Of a stretch of 64,000 bases of DNA, positions 1 through 11,998 are shown one piece after another. The position numbers and the translations under genes were made by a program. Numbering within the stretch: the first letter of the stretch is position 1; every line of letters begins with the position of its first letter. The DNA is taken from contig NC_092248.1 in assembly GCF_036320965.1 (NCBI RefSeq), positions 21,452,919 through 21,516,918 on the forward strand, read 5' to 3'. Source of the DNA: Panulirus ornatus (Eukaryota; Arthropoda; Malacostraca; Decapoda; Palinuridae). Under the pieces are notes generated by a model, which was not told where the DNA came from, did no database searches, and saw nothing but the letters and a program-made list of their open reading frames with translations.

Positions 1-1405
1 AATGCACCGAAACCACAGCTCCCTTTCCACATCCAGGCCCCACAGAACTTTCCATGGTTTACCCCAGACGCTTCACATGCCCTGGTTCAATCCATTGACA
101 GCACGTCGACCCCGGTATACCACATCGTTCCAATTCACTCTATTCCTTGTACGCCTTTCACCTTCCTGAATGGTCAGGCCCCGATCACTCAAAACATTTT
201 TCACTCCATCCTTCCACCTCCAATTTGGTCTCCCACTTCTCCTCGTTCCCTCCACCTCCGACACATATATCCTCTTTGTCAATCTTTCCTCACTCATTCT
301 ATCCATGTGACCACACCATTTCAACACACCCTCTTCTGCTATCTTAAACACACTCTTTTTATTACCACACATCTCTCTTACCCTTTCTTTACTTAATCAA
401 AGCACCTCACACCACATATTGTCCTCAAACATCTCATTTCCAACACATCCATCCTCCTCCGCACAACCCTACCTATAGCCCACGCCTCACAACCATATAA
501 CATTGTTGGAACCATTGTTCCTTCAAACATACCCATTTTTGCTTCCCGAGATAATGTTCTCGCCTTCCACACATTTTTCAACGCTCCCAGAACTTTCGCC
601 CCCTCCCCCATCCTGTCACTCACTTCCGCTTCCATGGTTCCATCTGCTGCCAAATCCACTCTCAAATGTCTAAAACACTTCACTTCCTCCAGTTTTTCTC
701 CATTCAAACTTACCTCTCAGTCGACTTGTCCCTCAACCCTACTGTACCTAATAACCTTACTCTCATTCACATTTACTCTCAGCTTTCTCCTTGCACACAC
801 TTTACCAAACTCAGTCACCAGCTTCTGCAGTTTCTCACACGAATCAGCCACCAGCGCTGTATCATCAGCGAACAACAACTGACTCACTTCCTAATTCCTC
901 TCATCCACAACAGACTGCATACTTGCTCCTCTTTCCAAAACTCTTGCATTCACCTCCCTAACAACCCCATCCATAAGCAAATTAAACAACCTTGGCGACT
1001 TCACACACTCCTACCGCAAACCGACATTCACTGAGAACCAGTCACTTTCCTCTCTTCCTATTCGTACACATGCCTTACATCCTCGATAAAAACTTTTCAC
1101 TGCTTCTAGCAACTTGCCTCCCGTACCATATATTCTTAAGACCTTCCATAGAGCATCTCTATCAACTCTATCATATGCCTTCTCGAGATCCATAAATGCT
1201 ACATATAGATCCATTTGTTTTTCTAAGTATTTCTCACATACATTCTTCAAAGCAAACACCTGATCCACACATCCTCTACCACTTCTGAAACCACACTGCT
1301 CTTCCCCAATCTGATGTTCTGTACATGCCTTCACCCTCTCAATCAATACCCTCCCATATAATTTACCAGGAACACTCAACAAAATTATACCTCTGTATAA
1401 AAACA
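1..1405 (-). mobile_element. RTE-like LINE, 3' part, 5'-truncated, runs off the left edge
   Basis: Read on the minus strand, this is the RT and C-terminal part of the LINE that fills much of the window. Visible pieces are the RT segment [17 protein letters not shown] followed by [12 protein letters not shown] (about 1,190-1,290), the conserved LEEVKCF region with [13 protein letters not shown] (about 620-700), and the C-terminal [14 protein letters not shown] block (about 210-250). The reading frame is broken into at least three pieces, so the copy is dead. Positions 1 to about 75 are the start of the long-form 3' UTR, so the rest of the 3' end lies outside the window. The 5' end is lost inside the RT at about 1,405, where an (ATT)n tract begins. 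Family placement rests on the FADD-type RT and C-terminus of related copies in the window. Confidence 0.9.
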
Positions 1406-1407
1406 TT

Positions 1408-1443
1408 GAAGATTTATCATCATTATTATTATCATTATTATTA

Positions 1444-1474
<31 letters not shown>

Positions 1475-1516
1475 CATTATTATTATTATTATTATTATTG
1501 TTATTATTTTATTTAT
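1408..1516. repeat. (TTA)n microsatellite
   Basis: Interrupted TTA/TCA triplet tract between two minus-strand LINE copies. It directly abuts the truncated 5' end of the left copy and the 3' terminus of the right copy. Confidence 0.95.
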
Positions 1517-3229
1517 TTTGCTTTGTCGCTGTCTCCCGCGTTAGCGAGGTAGCTCAAGGAAACAGACGAAAGAATGGCCCAACCCGCCCACATACACATG
1601 TATATACATACACGTCCACACACGCAAATATATATACCTATACATCTCAATGTACACATATATATACACACACAGACATATACATATATACACATGTACA
1701 TAATTCATACTGTCTGCCTTTATTCATTCCCATCGCCACCCCGCCACACATTGAATAACAACCCCCCCTCCCCCCTCATGTGTGCGAGGTAGCGATAGGA
1801 AAGACAACAAAGGCTCCATTCGTTCACACTCAGTCTCTAGCTGCCATGTAATAATGCACCGAAACCACAGCTCCCTTTCCACATCCAGGCCCCACACACT
1901 TTCCATGGTTTACCCCAGACGCTTCACATGCCCTGGTTGAATCCATTGACAGCACGTCGACCCCGGTATACCACATCGTTCCAATTTGCTCTATTCCTTG
2001 CACGCCTTTCACCCTCCTGCATGTTCAGGCCCCGATCACTCAAAATCTTTTTCACTCCATCCTTCCACATCCAATCTGGTCTCCCACTTCTCCTCGTTCC
2101 CTCCACCTCTGACACATATATCCTCTTGGTCAATGGTCAATCTTTACCCACTCATTCTCTCCATGTGACCAAACCATTTCAAAACACCCTCTTCTGCTCT
2201 CTCAACCACACTCTATTTATTTCCACACATCTCTCTCACCCTTACATTACTTACTCGATCAAAACACCTCACACCACAAATTGTCCTCAAACATCTCATT
2301 TCCAGCACATCCACCCTCCTCCGCACAACTCTATCCATAGCCCACGCCTCGCAACTATACAACATTGTTGGAACCACTATTCCTTCAAACATACCCATTT
2401 TTGCTTTCCGAGATAATGTTCTCGACTTCCAAACATTCTTCAAGGCTCCCAGAATTTTCACCCCCTCCCCCACCCTATGACTCACTTCCGCTTCCATAGT
2501 TCCATCCGCTGCCAGATCCACTCCCAGATATCTAAAACACTTTACTTCCTCCAGTTTTTCTCCATTCAAACTTACCTCCTAATTGACTTGACCCTCAACC
2601 CTACTGTACCTAATAACCTTGCTCTTATTCACATTTACTCTTAACTTTCTCCTTTCACACACTTTACCAAACTCAGTCACCAGCTTCTGCAGTTTCTTAC
2701 ATGAATCAGCCACCAGCGCTGTATCATCAGCGAACAACAACTGACTCACTTCCCATCCCTCTCATCCACAACAGACTGCATTCACCTCCCTAACAACCCC
2801 ATCCATAAACAAATTAAACAACCATGGAGACATCACACACCCCTGCCGGAAACCTACATTCACTGAGAACCAATCACTTTCCTCTCTTCCTACACGTACA
2901 CATGCCTTACATCCTCGATAAAAACTTTTCACTGTTTCTAAAAACTTGCCTCCCACACCATATATTCTTAAAACCTTCCACAGAGCATCTCTATCAACTC
3001 TATCATATGCCTTCTCCAGATCCATAAATGCTACATACAAATCCATTTGTTTTTCTAAGTATTTCTCACATACATTCTTCAAAGCAAACACCTGATCCAC
3101 ACATCCTCTACCACTTCTGAAACCACACTGCTCTTCCCCAATCTGATGCTCTGTACACGCCTTCACCCTCTCAATCAATACCCTCCCATACAATTTACCA
3201 GGAATACTCAACAAACTTATACCTCTGTA
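1517..3229 (-). mobile_element. RTE-like LINE, 5'-truncated, long 3' UTR
   Basis: The minus-strand element ends at its 3' terminus near 1,520, where the reverse complement of the GGGAGACAGCGACAAAG end is seen. The long-form 3' UTR spans about 1,520-1,940 and contains two copies of the GCTACCTCGC-type motif. Coding sequence follows: the C-terminal block at 1,924-2,133, the [13 protein letters not shown] region at 2,213-2,569, and the RT with [20 protein letters not shown] and GFRQGCVMSPWLFN at about 2,762-3,220. Stops and frameshifts separate these pieces. The 5' end is lost in the RT at about 3,229. Flanking DNA on both sides is (ATT)n, consistent with insertion into that microsatellite. Confidence 0.9.
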
Positions 3230-3375
3230 ATATATATTATTGCTATTATTATCAGTATTATCATTATTATTATTATCATCATTATTATTATTACTATAAT
3301 CATTATTACCACAATTTATATAGTTATCATTATCATTATCATTATTATCATTATCATTATCATCATCAAATCTTA
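3230..3375. repeat. (ATT)n microsatellite
   Basis: Interrupted ATT/ATC triplets, the same class as the tract on the other side of the LINE at 1,517-3,229. Confidence 0.93.
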
Positions 3376-3420
3376 ATGCCATGGGACCTAAATTCAAAAG
3401 TGGTTGACATGGCATTTCAG

Positions 3421-3879
3421 GGTGTAACTAGAAGACATGGTGTCCCCGGTGTAACTAGAAGACATGGTGTCACCGGTGTAACTAGAAGACATGGTGTCCC
3501 CGGTGTAACTAAAAGACATGGTGTCCCCGGTGTAACTAGAAGACATGGTGTCCCCGGTGTAACTAGAAGACATGGTGTCCCCTTTGTAACTAGAAGACAT
3601 GGTGTCACCGGTGTAACTAGAAGACATGGTGTCCCCGGTGTAACTAGAAGACATGGTGTCCCCGGTGTAACTAGAAGACATGGTGTCCCCGGTGTAACTA
3701 GAAGACATGGTGTCCCCGGTGTAACTAGAAGACATGGTGTCCCCGGTGTAACTAGAAGACATGGTGTCACCGGTGTAACTAGAAGACATGGTGTCCCCGG
3801 TGTAACTAGAAGACATGGTGTCCCCGGTGTAACTAGAAGACATGGTGTCACCGGTGTAACTAGAAGACATGGTGTCCCC
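3421..3879. repeat. 27-bp minisatellite, 17 copies
   Basis: Unit starts GGTGTAACTAGAAGACATGG and is exactly 27 bp. Seventeen tandem copies differ by only a few substitutions: CCCC/CACC at the unit end, one A for G, and one TTT for the usual GGT. Because the period is a multiple of three, the array reads open as repeated GVTRRHGVP on the plus strand and as repeated serine- or proline-rich units in minus frames. There is no sign of a signal peptide, a codon bias or a conserved family, so I treat it as a non-coding minisatellite. The unit-to-unit uniformity suggests recent expansion. Confidence 0.95.
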
Positions 3880-3889
3880 GGTGTAAATG

Positions 3890-4070
3890 AACTGGGGTGG
3901 AAGCTTGTCCAGGTGTGTGCTGAAAGATGATTGGTGACTGGCAATACCTAATTTAGAAAAAAGATTTGCATTCTCGTGTATATGTGGGTGAGTGAGGTTG
4001 AGGGGTCCACTGGCACCGGTTTATGCGTGGAAAGGAGAGGTTGGTGGATGTGAACATGCTGAAATAAGTC
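3890..4070 (+). mobile_element. Old, diverged LINE endonuclease fragment
   Basis: Nucleotide resemblance to the EN region at 21,235-21,420 runs through several anchors in order: GCTTGT, TGTGTGCTGAAA, then GCAATACCT (GGAATACCT in the intact copy), and finally GATGT(G/T)AA with TGCTGA. Many substitutions and small indels make it much older than the other copies. It starts just after the 27-bp minisatellite. Confidence 0.6.
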
Positions 4071-4272
4071 GGATTCCTCCATATTCACAATGAATTTCTA
4101 GCGTAGCTTAGCTTTGGGCTTGTAGCATATACTGTATGTCCTTAATATCTAGTTTTAACACAGAAGTGATGGAACTCTAGAATATCCTGATTCAACTGGA
4201 TCAATTTCCTTAAACTTCTAACAAACAAATTCATATGTATGCCTACCATAAGAAAAGATGTTAGTCATGGTT
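4071..4272. other. Low-copy spacer, nothing recognised
   Basis: AT-rich sequence without a long reading frame or a repeat I can recognise. Confidence 0.6.
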
Positions 4273-4325
4273 CTGAAATAATGATGATGATACTAATGAT
4301 AATGATAATAATAATAATAATAATG

Positions 4326-4383
<58 letters not shown>

Positions 4384-4439
4384 TAATAATAATAATGATA
4401 ATTATAATGATAATAATTATAATGATAATAATAATAATG

Positions 4440-4493
<54 letters not shown>

Positions 4494-4529
4494 CTGATAA
4501 TAGTAATAATGATAATTATGATAATAATG

Positions 4530-4566
<37 letters not shown>

Positions 4567-4685
4567 TAATAATGATACTGATAATAGTAATAATGATAAT
4601 TATGACAATAATGATAATAACAGTAATAATGAAAATAATGTAAATAAAGATAATAATAATAATAACAAGGATAATAATAATAATG

Positions 4686-4746
<61 letters not shown>

Positions 4747-5078
4747 TAATAATAATAATGATAATAATGGTAATAATAATGATAACAATGATAATGATAC
4801 TGATGATAATAATAATGATAATAGTAATGATAATAATAATGATAATAATAATGATAATAATAATGATACTGATAATAATAATAATGATAATAGTAATGAT
4901 AATAATAATGATAATAATAATGATACTGATGATAATAATAATGATAATAGTAATGATAATAATAATGATAATAATAATGATACTGATGATAATGATACTG
5001 ATAATAATGATAATAATAATGATAATAATAATGATACTAATAATAATAATAATGACAATAGCAATGATAATAATAATG

Positions 5079-5115
<37 letters not shown>

Positions 5116-5162
5116 TAATAATGATACTGATAATAGTAATAATGATAATTATGATAATAATG

Positions 5163-5201
<39 letters not shown>

Positions 5202-5276
5202 GTAATAATAATAATAATAATAATAATGATAATAATGATACTGATAATAGTAATAATGATAATTATGATAATAATG

Positions 5277-5337
<61 letters not shown>

Positions 5338-5384
5338 TAATAATGATACTGATAATAGTAATAATGATAATTATGATAATAATG

Positions 5385-5436
<52 letters not shown>
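4273..5436. repeat. Compound (AAT)n/(GAT)n microsatellite, about 1.16 kb
   Basis: Almost pure AAT triplets interspersed with GAT, ACT and GGT variants. Higher-order blocks are visible, for example ATGATACTGATAATAGTAAT recurring near 4,489, 4,573, 5,122, 5,236 and 5,345. The reading frames through it (poly Ile/Met, poly Leu/Ser) are artefacts of composition. Confidence 0.97.
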
Positions 5437-6205
5437 GTGTTTTAGATATTTGGGAGTGGATCTGTCAGCGGATGGAACCATGGAAGCGGAAGTGGATCAT
5501 AGGGTGGGGGAGGGGACGAAAATTTTGGGAGCCTTGAAAAATGTATGGAAGTCGAGAACATTATCTCGGAAAGCAAAAATGGGTATGTTTGAGGGAATAG
5601 TGGTTCCAACAATGTTGTATGGTTGCGAGGCGTGGGCTATGGATAGAGATGTGCGCAGGAGGATGGATGTGCTGGAAATGAGATGTTTGAGGACAATGTG
5701 TGGTGTGAGGTGGTTTGATCGAGTAAGTAACGTAAGGGTGAGAGAGATGTGTGGAAATAAAAAGAGCGTGGTTGAGAGAGCAGAAGAGGGTGTTTTGAAA
5801 TGGTTTGGGCACATGGAGAGAATGAGTGAGGAGAGATTGACCAAGAGGATATATGTGTCGGAGGTGGAGGGAACGAGGAGAAGAGGGAGACCAAATTGGA
5901 GGTGGAAAGATGGAGTGAAAAAGATTTTGTGTGATCGGGGCCTGAACATGCAGGAGGGTGAAAGGAGGGCAAGAAATAGAGTGAATTGGAGTCATGTGGT
6001 ATACAGGGGTTGACGTGCTGTCAGTGGATTGAAGCAAGGCATGTGAAGCGTCTGGGGTAAACCATGGAAAGCTGTGTAGGTATGTATATTTGCGTGTGTG
6101 GACGTGTGTATGTACATGTGTATGGGGGGGGGGGTTGGGCCATTTCTTTCGTCTGTTTCCTTGCGCTACCTCGCAAACGCGGGAGACAGCGACAAAGTAT
6201 AAAAA
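5437..6205 (+). mobile_element. RTE-like LINE, 3' end, short 3' UTR
   Basis: 5'-truncated plus-strand copy beginning at GTGTTTTAGATATTTGGGAG, inside the conserved CFRYLGVDLAADG region. An open frame covers 5,450-6,013 with no lesion: KAKMGMFEGIVVPTMLYG, then [34 protein letters not shown] and the terminal [18 protein letters not shown] block. The 3' UTR (6,014-6,200) is the short form lacking the internal segment of about 260 bp. It ends GGGAGACAGCGACAAAG, followed by a long A run. Both flanks are the same compound AAT/GAT repeat. Confidence 0.92.
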
Positions 6206-6231
6206 AAAAAAAAAAAAAAAAAAAAATAATG

Positions 6232-6281
<50 letters not shown>

Positions 6282-6784
6282 AATGATAATAATGGTAATA
6301 ATAATGATAACAATGATAATGATACTGATGATAATAATAATGATAATAGTAATGATAATAATAATGATAATAATAATGATAATAATAATGATACTGATAA
6401 TAATAATAATGATAATAATAATGATAATAATAATGGTAATAATAATGATAACAATGATAATGATACTGATGATAATAATAATGATAATAGTAATGATAAT
6501 AATAATGATAATAATAATGATACTGATGATAATGATACTGATAATAATGATAATAATAATGATAATAATAATGATACTGATAATAATGATAATAATAATG
6601 ATAATAATAATGATACTAATAATAATAATAATGACAATAGTAATGATAATAATAATGATAATAATAATGATAATAATAATGATAATAATAATGATAATAA
6701 TAATGATACTAATAATAATAATAATGACAATAGTAATGATAATAATAATGATACTGGTAATGATGATAATGATGATAATGATAA
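6200..6784. repeat. Poly(A) followed by compound (AAT)n microsatellite
   Basis: About 27 A residues after the LINE 3' end pass directly into (AAT)n with GAT, GGT and ACT variants. The block near 6,268-6,420 repeats the same order of variants seen near 4,741-4,890 on the other side of the LINE. Confidence 0.95.
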
Positions 6785-7147
6785 ATCTTCAATGTCTTTA
6801 TGTCATAAAGTATAACTGATTGTAATCACATCTACCCACTATGCAAATCATCTTGCCTAGCATTATCACCCAAACCTATCAACACAACCATAGCCGGTAC
6901 CACTCATCAGTAAGACAGGTTTGGATCCTGTTCATCCTCTCCATCAAAGCTTTTATGACCTCTAAATCTGCTGTTGTGTAATGACCTCAGAAATCCTATA
7001 TATTCACGATATCTCCTGCCTCCTCTTACTTGTGTACCATGGATCAGATGAGGCTTTACATCGTCTGTATCTTCAACATACGATGAGGTCAGATGAGCTT
7101 AGCTTTACATCGTCTACATCTCCTGGGTGCCCCCGCCTGTCTCCTCT

Positions 7148-7150
<3 letters not shown>
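6785..7150. other. Low-copy DNA, no gene recognised
   Basis: No coding signal that I can support. A short segment is partly duplicated: CAGATGAG followed shortly by CTTTACATCGTCT appears at about 7,042 and 7,090. Confidence 0.5.

Positions 7151-7204
<54 letters not shown>
7151..7204. repeat. (GT)n microsatellite
   Basis: About 27 uninterrupted GT dinucleotides. Confidence 0.97.
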
Positions 7205-7206
<2 letters not shown>

Positions 7207-8016
7207 AAAGACACACATATAAAGCCGGGACTCATATCGTTTGCTTCTCCCCAGCATCATCTGACACAACACGAGAGCAGCTGCTGAATGAGGGAAAGTT
7301 TTCCCTCAACGTGCGTTTCTCATCATCTTATCTCGTTCGCGATGTGGATGGTGCATGTGGCGTCCATCCTCATCGCTATCCTCTGTCCTCTAATTCGTCT
7401 GGTATCTTCCCCATCTGTCTCGTTCTCTTTTTTTAAACCTAAACTTAAAGTTTTCTCCTTCACCATCTGCCTCACGCCTGATCATGAAGATATGGGTAGA
7501 AATATTGTTATTCTTTATCGTCTAAATTATTCATCATCAAAGATGCCATCTGTCTCATACGTGACATTCCCTCTAGCGTCTTTTCCGCCATACGTTATCC
7601 GACAGAAGACAATTGAGGTACCTCATCCTTCATGAGCCAACACTCTGCCTTATCTTCTGTCTCATCCTTGACGACAGGGCTGACGGAGTTTCCCTTCCGT
7701 CATCTTTTATCACCTATTCCCTCAACCCTCTGTTCCATACGCGATACTGAAGATAAGTAAAAAGTCTCCCTATCTTCTTACTCATGAAACATGTCTCATC
7801 TTTTCCCTGTGCCTCAAGGGGGGGAGTTGCGAGTGTAGACACAGTCATCAATTCCCTCCAGGGCCATTAATCATCACCATCAACAGCTTCGCCATGATAG
7901 TATAAATCGTAGATACATTTTCATCAACTTTTTACTCCACGATTCATTCATCATTTTCACCAGTTGCCTCTGAAGTGATGTTAAAGGGAGTTAAACTCTC
8001 TCTTATTTGAATTGAA
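7205..8016. other. Low-copy DNA with faint degenerate repetition
   Basis: No gene recognised. The phrase CATCTG(T/C)CTCA/CG recurs loosely (about 7,406, 7,461 and 7,549), which suggests an eroded tandem repeat. Open frames of about 115-150 codons here show no domain and overlap the (GT)n tract. Confidence 0.45.
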
Positions 8017-8362
8017 GATGGAGGCGGTAGGTTCTCCCTTCCACGATGGAGGCAGTAGGTTCTCCCTTCCACGATGGAGGCGGTAGGTTCTCCCTTCCAC
8101 GATGGAGGCAGTAAGTTCTCTCTTCCACGATGGAGGCAGTAAGTTCTCTCTTCCACGATGGAGGCAGTAGGTTCTCCCTTCCACGATGGAAGCAGTAGTA
8201 GGTTCTCCCTTCCACGATGGAGGCAGTAGGTCCTCCAACTCCCTTCCACGATGGAGACAGTAGGTTCTCCCTTCCACGATGGAAGCAGCAGGTTCTCCCT
8301 TCCACGATGGAGGCTGCAGTTTGTCCCTTCCATAATGGAGGCAGTAGTTTATCCCTTCCACG
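8017..8362. repeat. 28-bp minisatellite, about 12 copies
   Basis: The unit contains TTCCACGATGGAGGCAGTAG followed by GTTCTCCC; the period is 28 bp with a few 3-6 bp insertions near 8,190 and 8,235. As 28 is not a multiple of three and the unit has no stop on the minus strand, all three minus frames stay open and give the same peptide rotated. That explains the long minus-strand reading frames without any gene. Confidence 0.95.
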
Positions 8363-9020
8363 ACAGGTGTCCCTTCTATGTAATTCCAAAAATCTTCATC
8401 ATAACTCCTTCCGTCTCTCCCTCTAGCTTCTTCAGTTTTGTCTCCCTCGTTATTTCTGATGAATACGTTGCGTCCTTCATCATATCTATGTTGACTGTGT
8501 CACATCCTGTTCTAATCCCCATTCTTTCGCCAGGCTCCTAAGCTTAGGGACACTCCCTTCCCATCTCACCCTCTTGCTCCCACATCCTAATGAGTCCTGG
8601 CAATCACAAGATCACCTAAATTGTTTTGCTACATCCTTACCTAGAAGAAATTGTTGGCTACTTACCTGGGCAAAAGAAAAACGTATTTCTAACTTTCACA
8701 TTAATTGCTATCCTCCAAGTAGAAAAATAAGAAATAGATGACTTCCAGTGGGCGGACGAGGTGACCCTACCCCACTCGTAGATTAATCGAGGGAGGAGTC
8801 CTGGTACACTGGCTGGGAGAGAATCCACACTCTGGAACTGGAGGAGTGCCAATGCTGCAGCCAGCAACCGCAGCGTATGCCCCCATACTTGGCTTTACTT
8901 TCCTTGCGGTCGTCGAATATGAGGCCAAACCCTCTGGAAGACACGGTCTGTGCTCACACTGCAAGAGAAATACTCACACCTGACATAAGCAGAACAAAGG
9001 CAGATACTGGGTGATATTCC
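8363..9020. other. Low-copy DNA, no gene recognised
   Basis: No domain recognised. On the minus strand a short open frame (8,867 down to about 8,667) runs into a good splice-donor match (CCCAGGTAAGTAG). This alone is too weak to call an exon. Confidence 0.4.
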
Positions 9021-9410
9021 CGGAGGCAGAAGTTCCACAACATTCCCGGAAAAGATGTTTTGTAAGAGAGCAATACTGAAAGTTGCACAACACTCCTGGA
9101 AGGGGTGTTGTGTAACAAAACATTAAAGGACGTTTTACAGCACTTCTGGAACACATGTCGTGTAAGAGTATTGCTAGACGTTTAATGATACTCCTGGAAA
9201 AGGGGTATTAGTGGACGTTCTACAACGCGCCTGGAAAAGTAGGTTCTCTGTAACAGCATTACTAGATGTTCCACAACGCTCCTGGAAAGAGAGATACTGC
9301 GTAACATTATCACTGGACGTTCTGCAACATTCCAGGAAAGGAAGGTACTGTGTAACATAGCAGTACTGGAACTTCCATAAAATTTTCGGGAAAGGGACAT
9401 GTGAATGTCG
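9020..9410. repeat. Degenerate tandem repeat, about 61-bp period
   Basis: Recurring core ACGTTCTACAAC(G/A)C followed by CCTGGAAA and GTGTAACA, seen near 9,035, 9,095, 9,145, 9,210, 9,270, 9,330 and 9,380. Copies differ by substitutions and short indels, so this is an old array. Confidence 0.75.
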
Positions 9411-10400
9411 CTAAACTGATATGGAACCTGGATACTTTCTTATGTTTATCATTTCGTAGTTCCAGTACGACAGCTGTCAAAGACGGGATGGACTCCTTTG
9501 AAACAAGAAGTTCCTTGACGAGACTGTCCACTCCTCACCTGACGATGATACAGCCTCGTCAAAGGAAACTCCACTCGCGGTGTAGCCTCAAGCAGGCAAA
9601 GTCGGGCAACACCTACACAAAGTTATTCTCTTATGAGTATAAATATAAAATTTTGATCCAGTGACAGTTCCAGCACAGTCAAGTAAGCTTAGAAGAATAA
9701 TTTGTTACCGGATACATATTTCTGTGTATGATGTTGCACTGCGTTTCAAATCACAGACACAAACTTCAAATTCCAACGAATTCCTGCACCAGAATCTTAT
9801 CTTTGAAGATGAATTCCTTCCATGTTCGTTGTGTTTGGTATATGATGGATCTGACTCTTGGAAATAATGACTGTGTGGTCACTCAGTCTCTGACTTTCAC
9901 AGCAAAATACGACGCCATCACCAGCGCCATATCTCCCATTCCCATCCCCCCTTATTCCCCCTTGCCCGGCCCTGTTCCTCCCCCACTCCCCTCCGCCTTC
10001 CCCCTCCCAGCTGGTGCCGGTGAGCTGCGGCATCGCCTGGCCCCCGGTGGCACTGTGCCATCTCCGAGTGCCACCACTTTGTTACGGCCGGATTCACTCC
10101 AGACAGTGAAGGAGTTTTTGCTGAGCCAGCGAAGTCTGGTGATCAACGGTCCTCCCCCTCACGAGACTCCTCTTCTCCTCTTGTCTTCCACTCGTCAGCC
10201 AGAGATACATCAATGATCATATGTGGCCTCACTAGCTTTACGAGATCGTCCCAATCATACGGGACCCTTTGATCTTACAGAGCCTTATTAATGTTACTCT
10301 CCCCTCCTCCCCGCTTTCCCTACAACCCAATCATACGGAGCCTCACCAGTCCTGGTCGTATGGGATCATCCTATTCTTAAGCCATTCCCATCTCCTGGGG
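9411..10400. other. Low-copy DNA, no gene recognised
   Basis: Includes a proline-rich open frame at 9,728-10,216 produced by CCCC-rich sequence near 9,940-10,020. No motif or start context supports it as a gene. Confidence 0.45.
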
Positions 10401-10404
10401 CCTC

Positions 10405-10870
10405 ACAAATCCATCTCATATCAGGAAGCGTTACACATCGCCCCCATGTTACGAGGCACCACAAATCCCTAAGACATCAAGAGGCGTCACAAATCCCTCT
10501 CATGTACAGAAGCATCACACATCCCTCTCACAATATGAGGCATCACAAATCCCTCTCATGTTCAGAGGCATCACACATCCCTCTCACGATACGAGGCATC
10601 ACAAATCCCTCTCATGTTCAGAGGCATCACACATCCCTCTTACGTTACGAGTCATCACAGATCTCTTTCATAGTAAGAGGCACCACACAACCCTCTCGCG
10701 TTACAAGACGTCAAATCCCTCTTATGTCACAAGGTGTCACACACTCCTCCCTTGTTACGAGTCGTTATAAATCCTTTTCATATGAGTCACGGATTCCTCT
10801 GGTGTTACGAGGCGTCACACATCCCTCTCATCCTACGAGCGTCAACTTGCCATCACGAGGCGTCTGAGAA
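10405..10870. repeat. 28-bp degenerate minisatellite, about 16 copies
   Basis: The unit contains GAGGCATCACACATCCCTCT followed by a variable CATGTTCA or ACGATACG. Exact 28-bp spacing is visible at 10,566, 10,594 and 10,622. It is unrelated in sequence to the 28-bp array at 8,017. Edge copies are more diverged than the centre. Confidence 0.85.
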
Positions 10871-11480
10871 CCTAGTCGTGACGCACGGCAACACCGACCC
10901 CCAGCAGAGATCGTCCAGAAGAAAAAGGATCCTTCTGATACAAATGATGATGATGGCACCTCAAGGTCTTGACACTCACCTTCACCCATTCCCATACTCC
11001 TGACACGCACTTTCCTCAGTCCTGACACCCTCTCCTCCCCATCCTGGTACGTCCTCCCACTACTCCCCCTGCTCCTGACACCCCCCTCACCACGGTCCTG
11101 ACACCCGTCTCCCCTCGATCCTGACAACAAGGGTTAACAGAGCACAAGTATAGCCAGAACACCAGTCCAGTACAGCCATGGTGACCCAACAGAGTTTTTG
11201 ACCTTCGTAACCATCGAGTTAACCTGGAGGACCTGCAGGAGAGCTCCATAACCTCCCAACCATCCTCTGGCTCACTGCTCACCTCAAGCCTTGACTTCTC
11301 CCCTCTCCCCTTTCCTCCTCCAGTCCCCCCCCCCCCTCCTCCTCCTCCTGCAGGAAGCGGAGTGAGGGAGTGAGGGAGGGAGGGAAAGGGGGATGAAGGT
11401 GTCACTGTCACCCACCAAACTCACACAACTTTACTTCCCTCGTTAATGGCCGCAGCGTTGCCAAGACCGAGCGGGGAAAA
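10871..11480. other. C-rich low-copy DNA with short degenerate tandem
   Basis: Between about 10,965 and 11,130 the phrase TCCTGACACCC recurs at irregular 20-30 bp steps. No gene recognised. Confidence 0.5.
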
Positions 11481-11637
11481 TGCAGGCCTTGACTTCCGAA
11501 TGGCAGGTGTTGAATTCTAATGATAATGACTGACTCCCATGGCAGCTGCTGACCTCCAGTGAAATCGTCGACTTCCAACGTACAAGCGCTGACTTATGGC
11601 GTACTGCGCTGACTTCCGATGGATAGTACAGATTTCT
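11480..11637. repeat. Degenerate tandem repeat around GCTGACTTCC
   Basis: Core (C/G)(C/T)TGACTTCC recurs about every 25-32 bp (11,488; 11,547; 11,569; 11,590; 11,609). Confidence 0.55.
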
Positions 11638-11820
11638 GACTATCTATCTATCTATCTATCCATCTTTCCTATCTATTTACTTATCTATTTATCTATCTAT
11701 CTATATATCCATCCTTCCTATCTATATACTTATTTATCTATCTATTTATCTATCTATCCATCCTTCCTATCTGTTTACTTACCTATTCATCTATCTATCT
11801 ATCTATCCGTGTATCTATCT
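11638..11820. repeat. (CTAT)n microsatellite
   Basis: Interrupted CTAT tetranucleotides with CATCCTTCCTAT islands about every 60-65 bp. Confidence 0.95.
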
Positions 11821-11998
11821 TCGTGAAGAATCAAAGTGGCCACAGTTGTGTGTTTGGGTACGCGACACTTACAATGAGGAATGAGTGTGGGTCTACCACA
11901 CAACTCCCACAGGCGCTACACTGTGGGAGGAGATCCCCTCTGTGTGTGATGACCTCACAAAATGTGTGAAGCAAGCGTCATCACACCGCCCGATTCAC
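11821..11998. other. Low-copy spacer
   Basis: Short spacer between two arrays; nothing recognised. Confidence 0.5.

Noticed and set aside
3376..3930. A 184-residue protein of GVTRRHGVP repeats
   Set aside because: The frame is only the 27-bp minisatellite; the opposite strand is equally open, and no start context, flanking domain or codon bias supports coding.
8667..8867. Minus-strand exon ending at a good donor (CCCAGGTAAGTAG)
   Set aside because: A single splice-donor match with a 65-codon frame is expected by chance; no acceptor, partner exon or homology seen.
9728..10216. Proline-rich open frame of 162 codons as a gene
   Set aside because: It arises from a CCCC-rich stretch; no recognised domain and no supporting signals.
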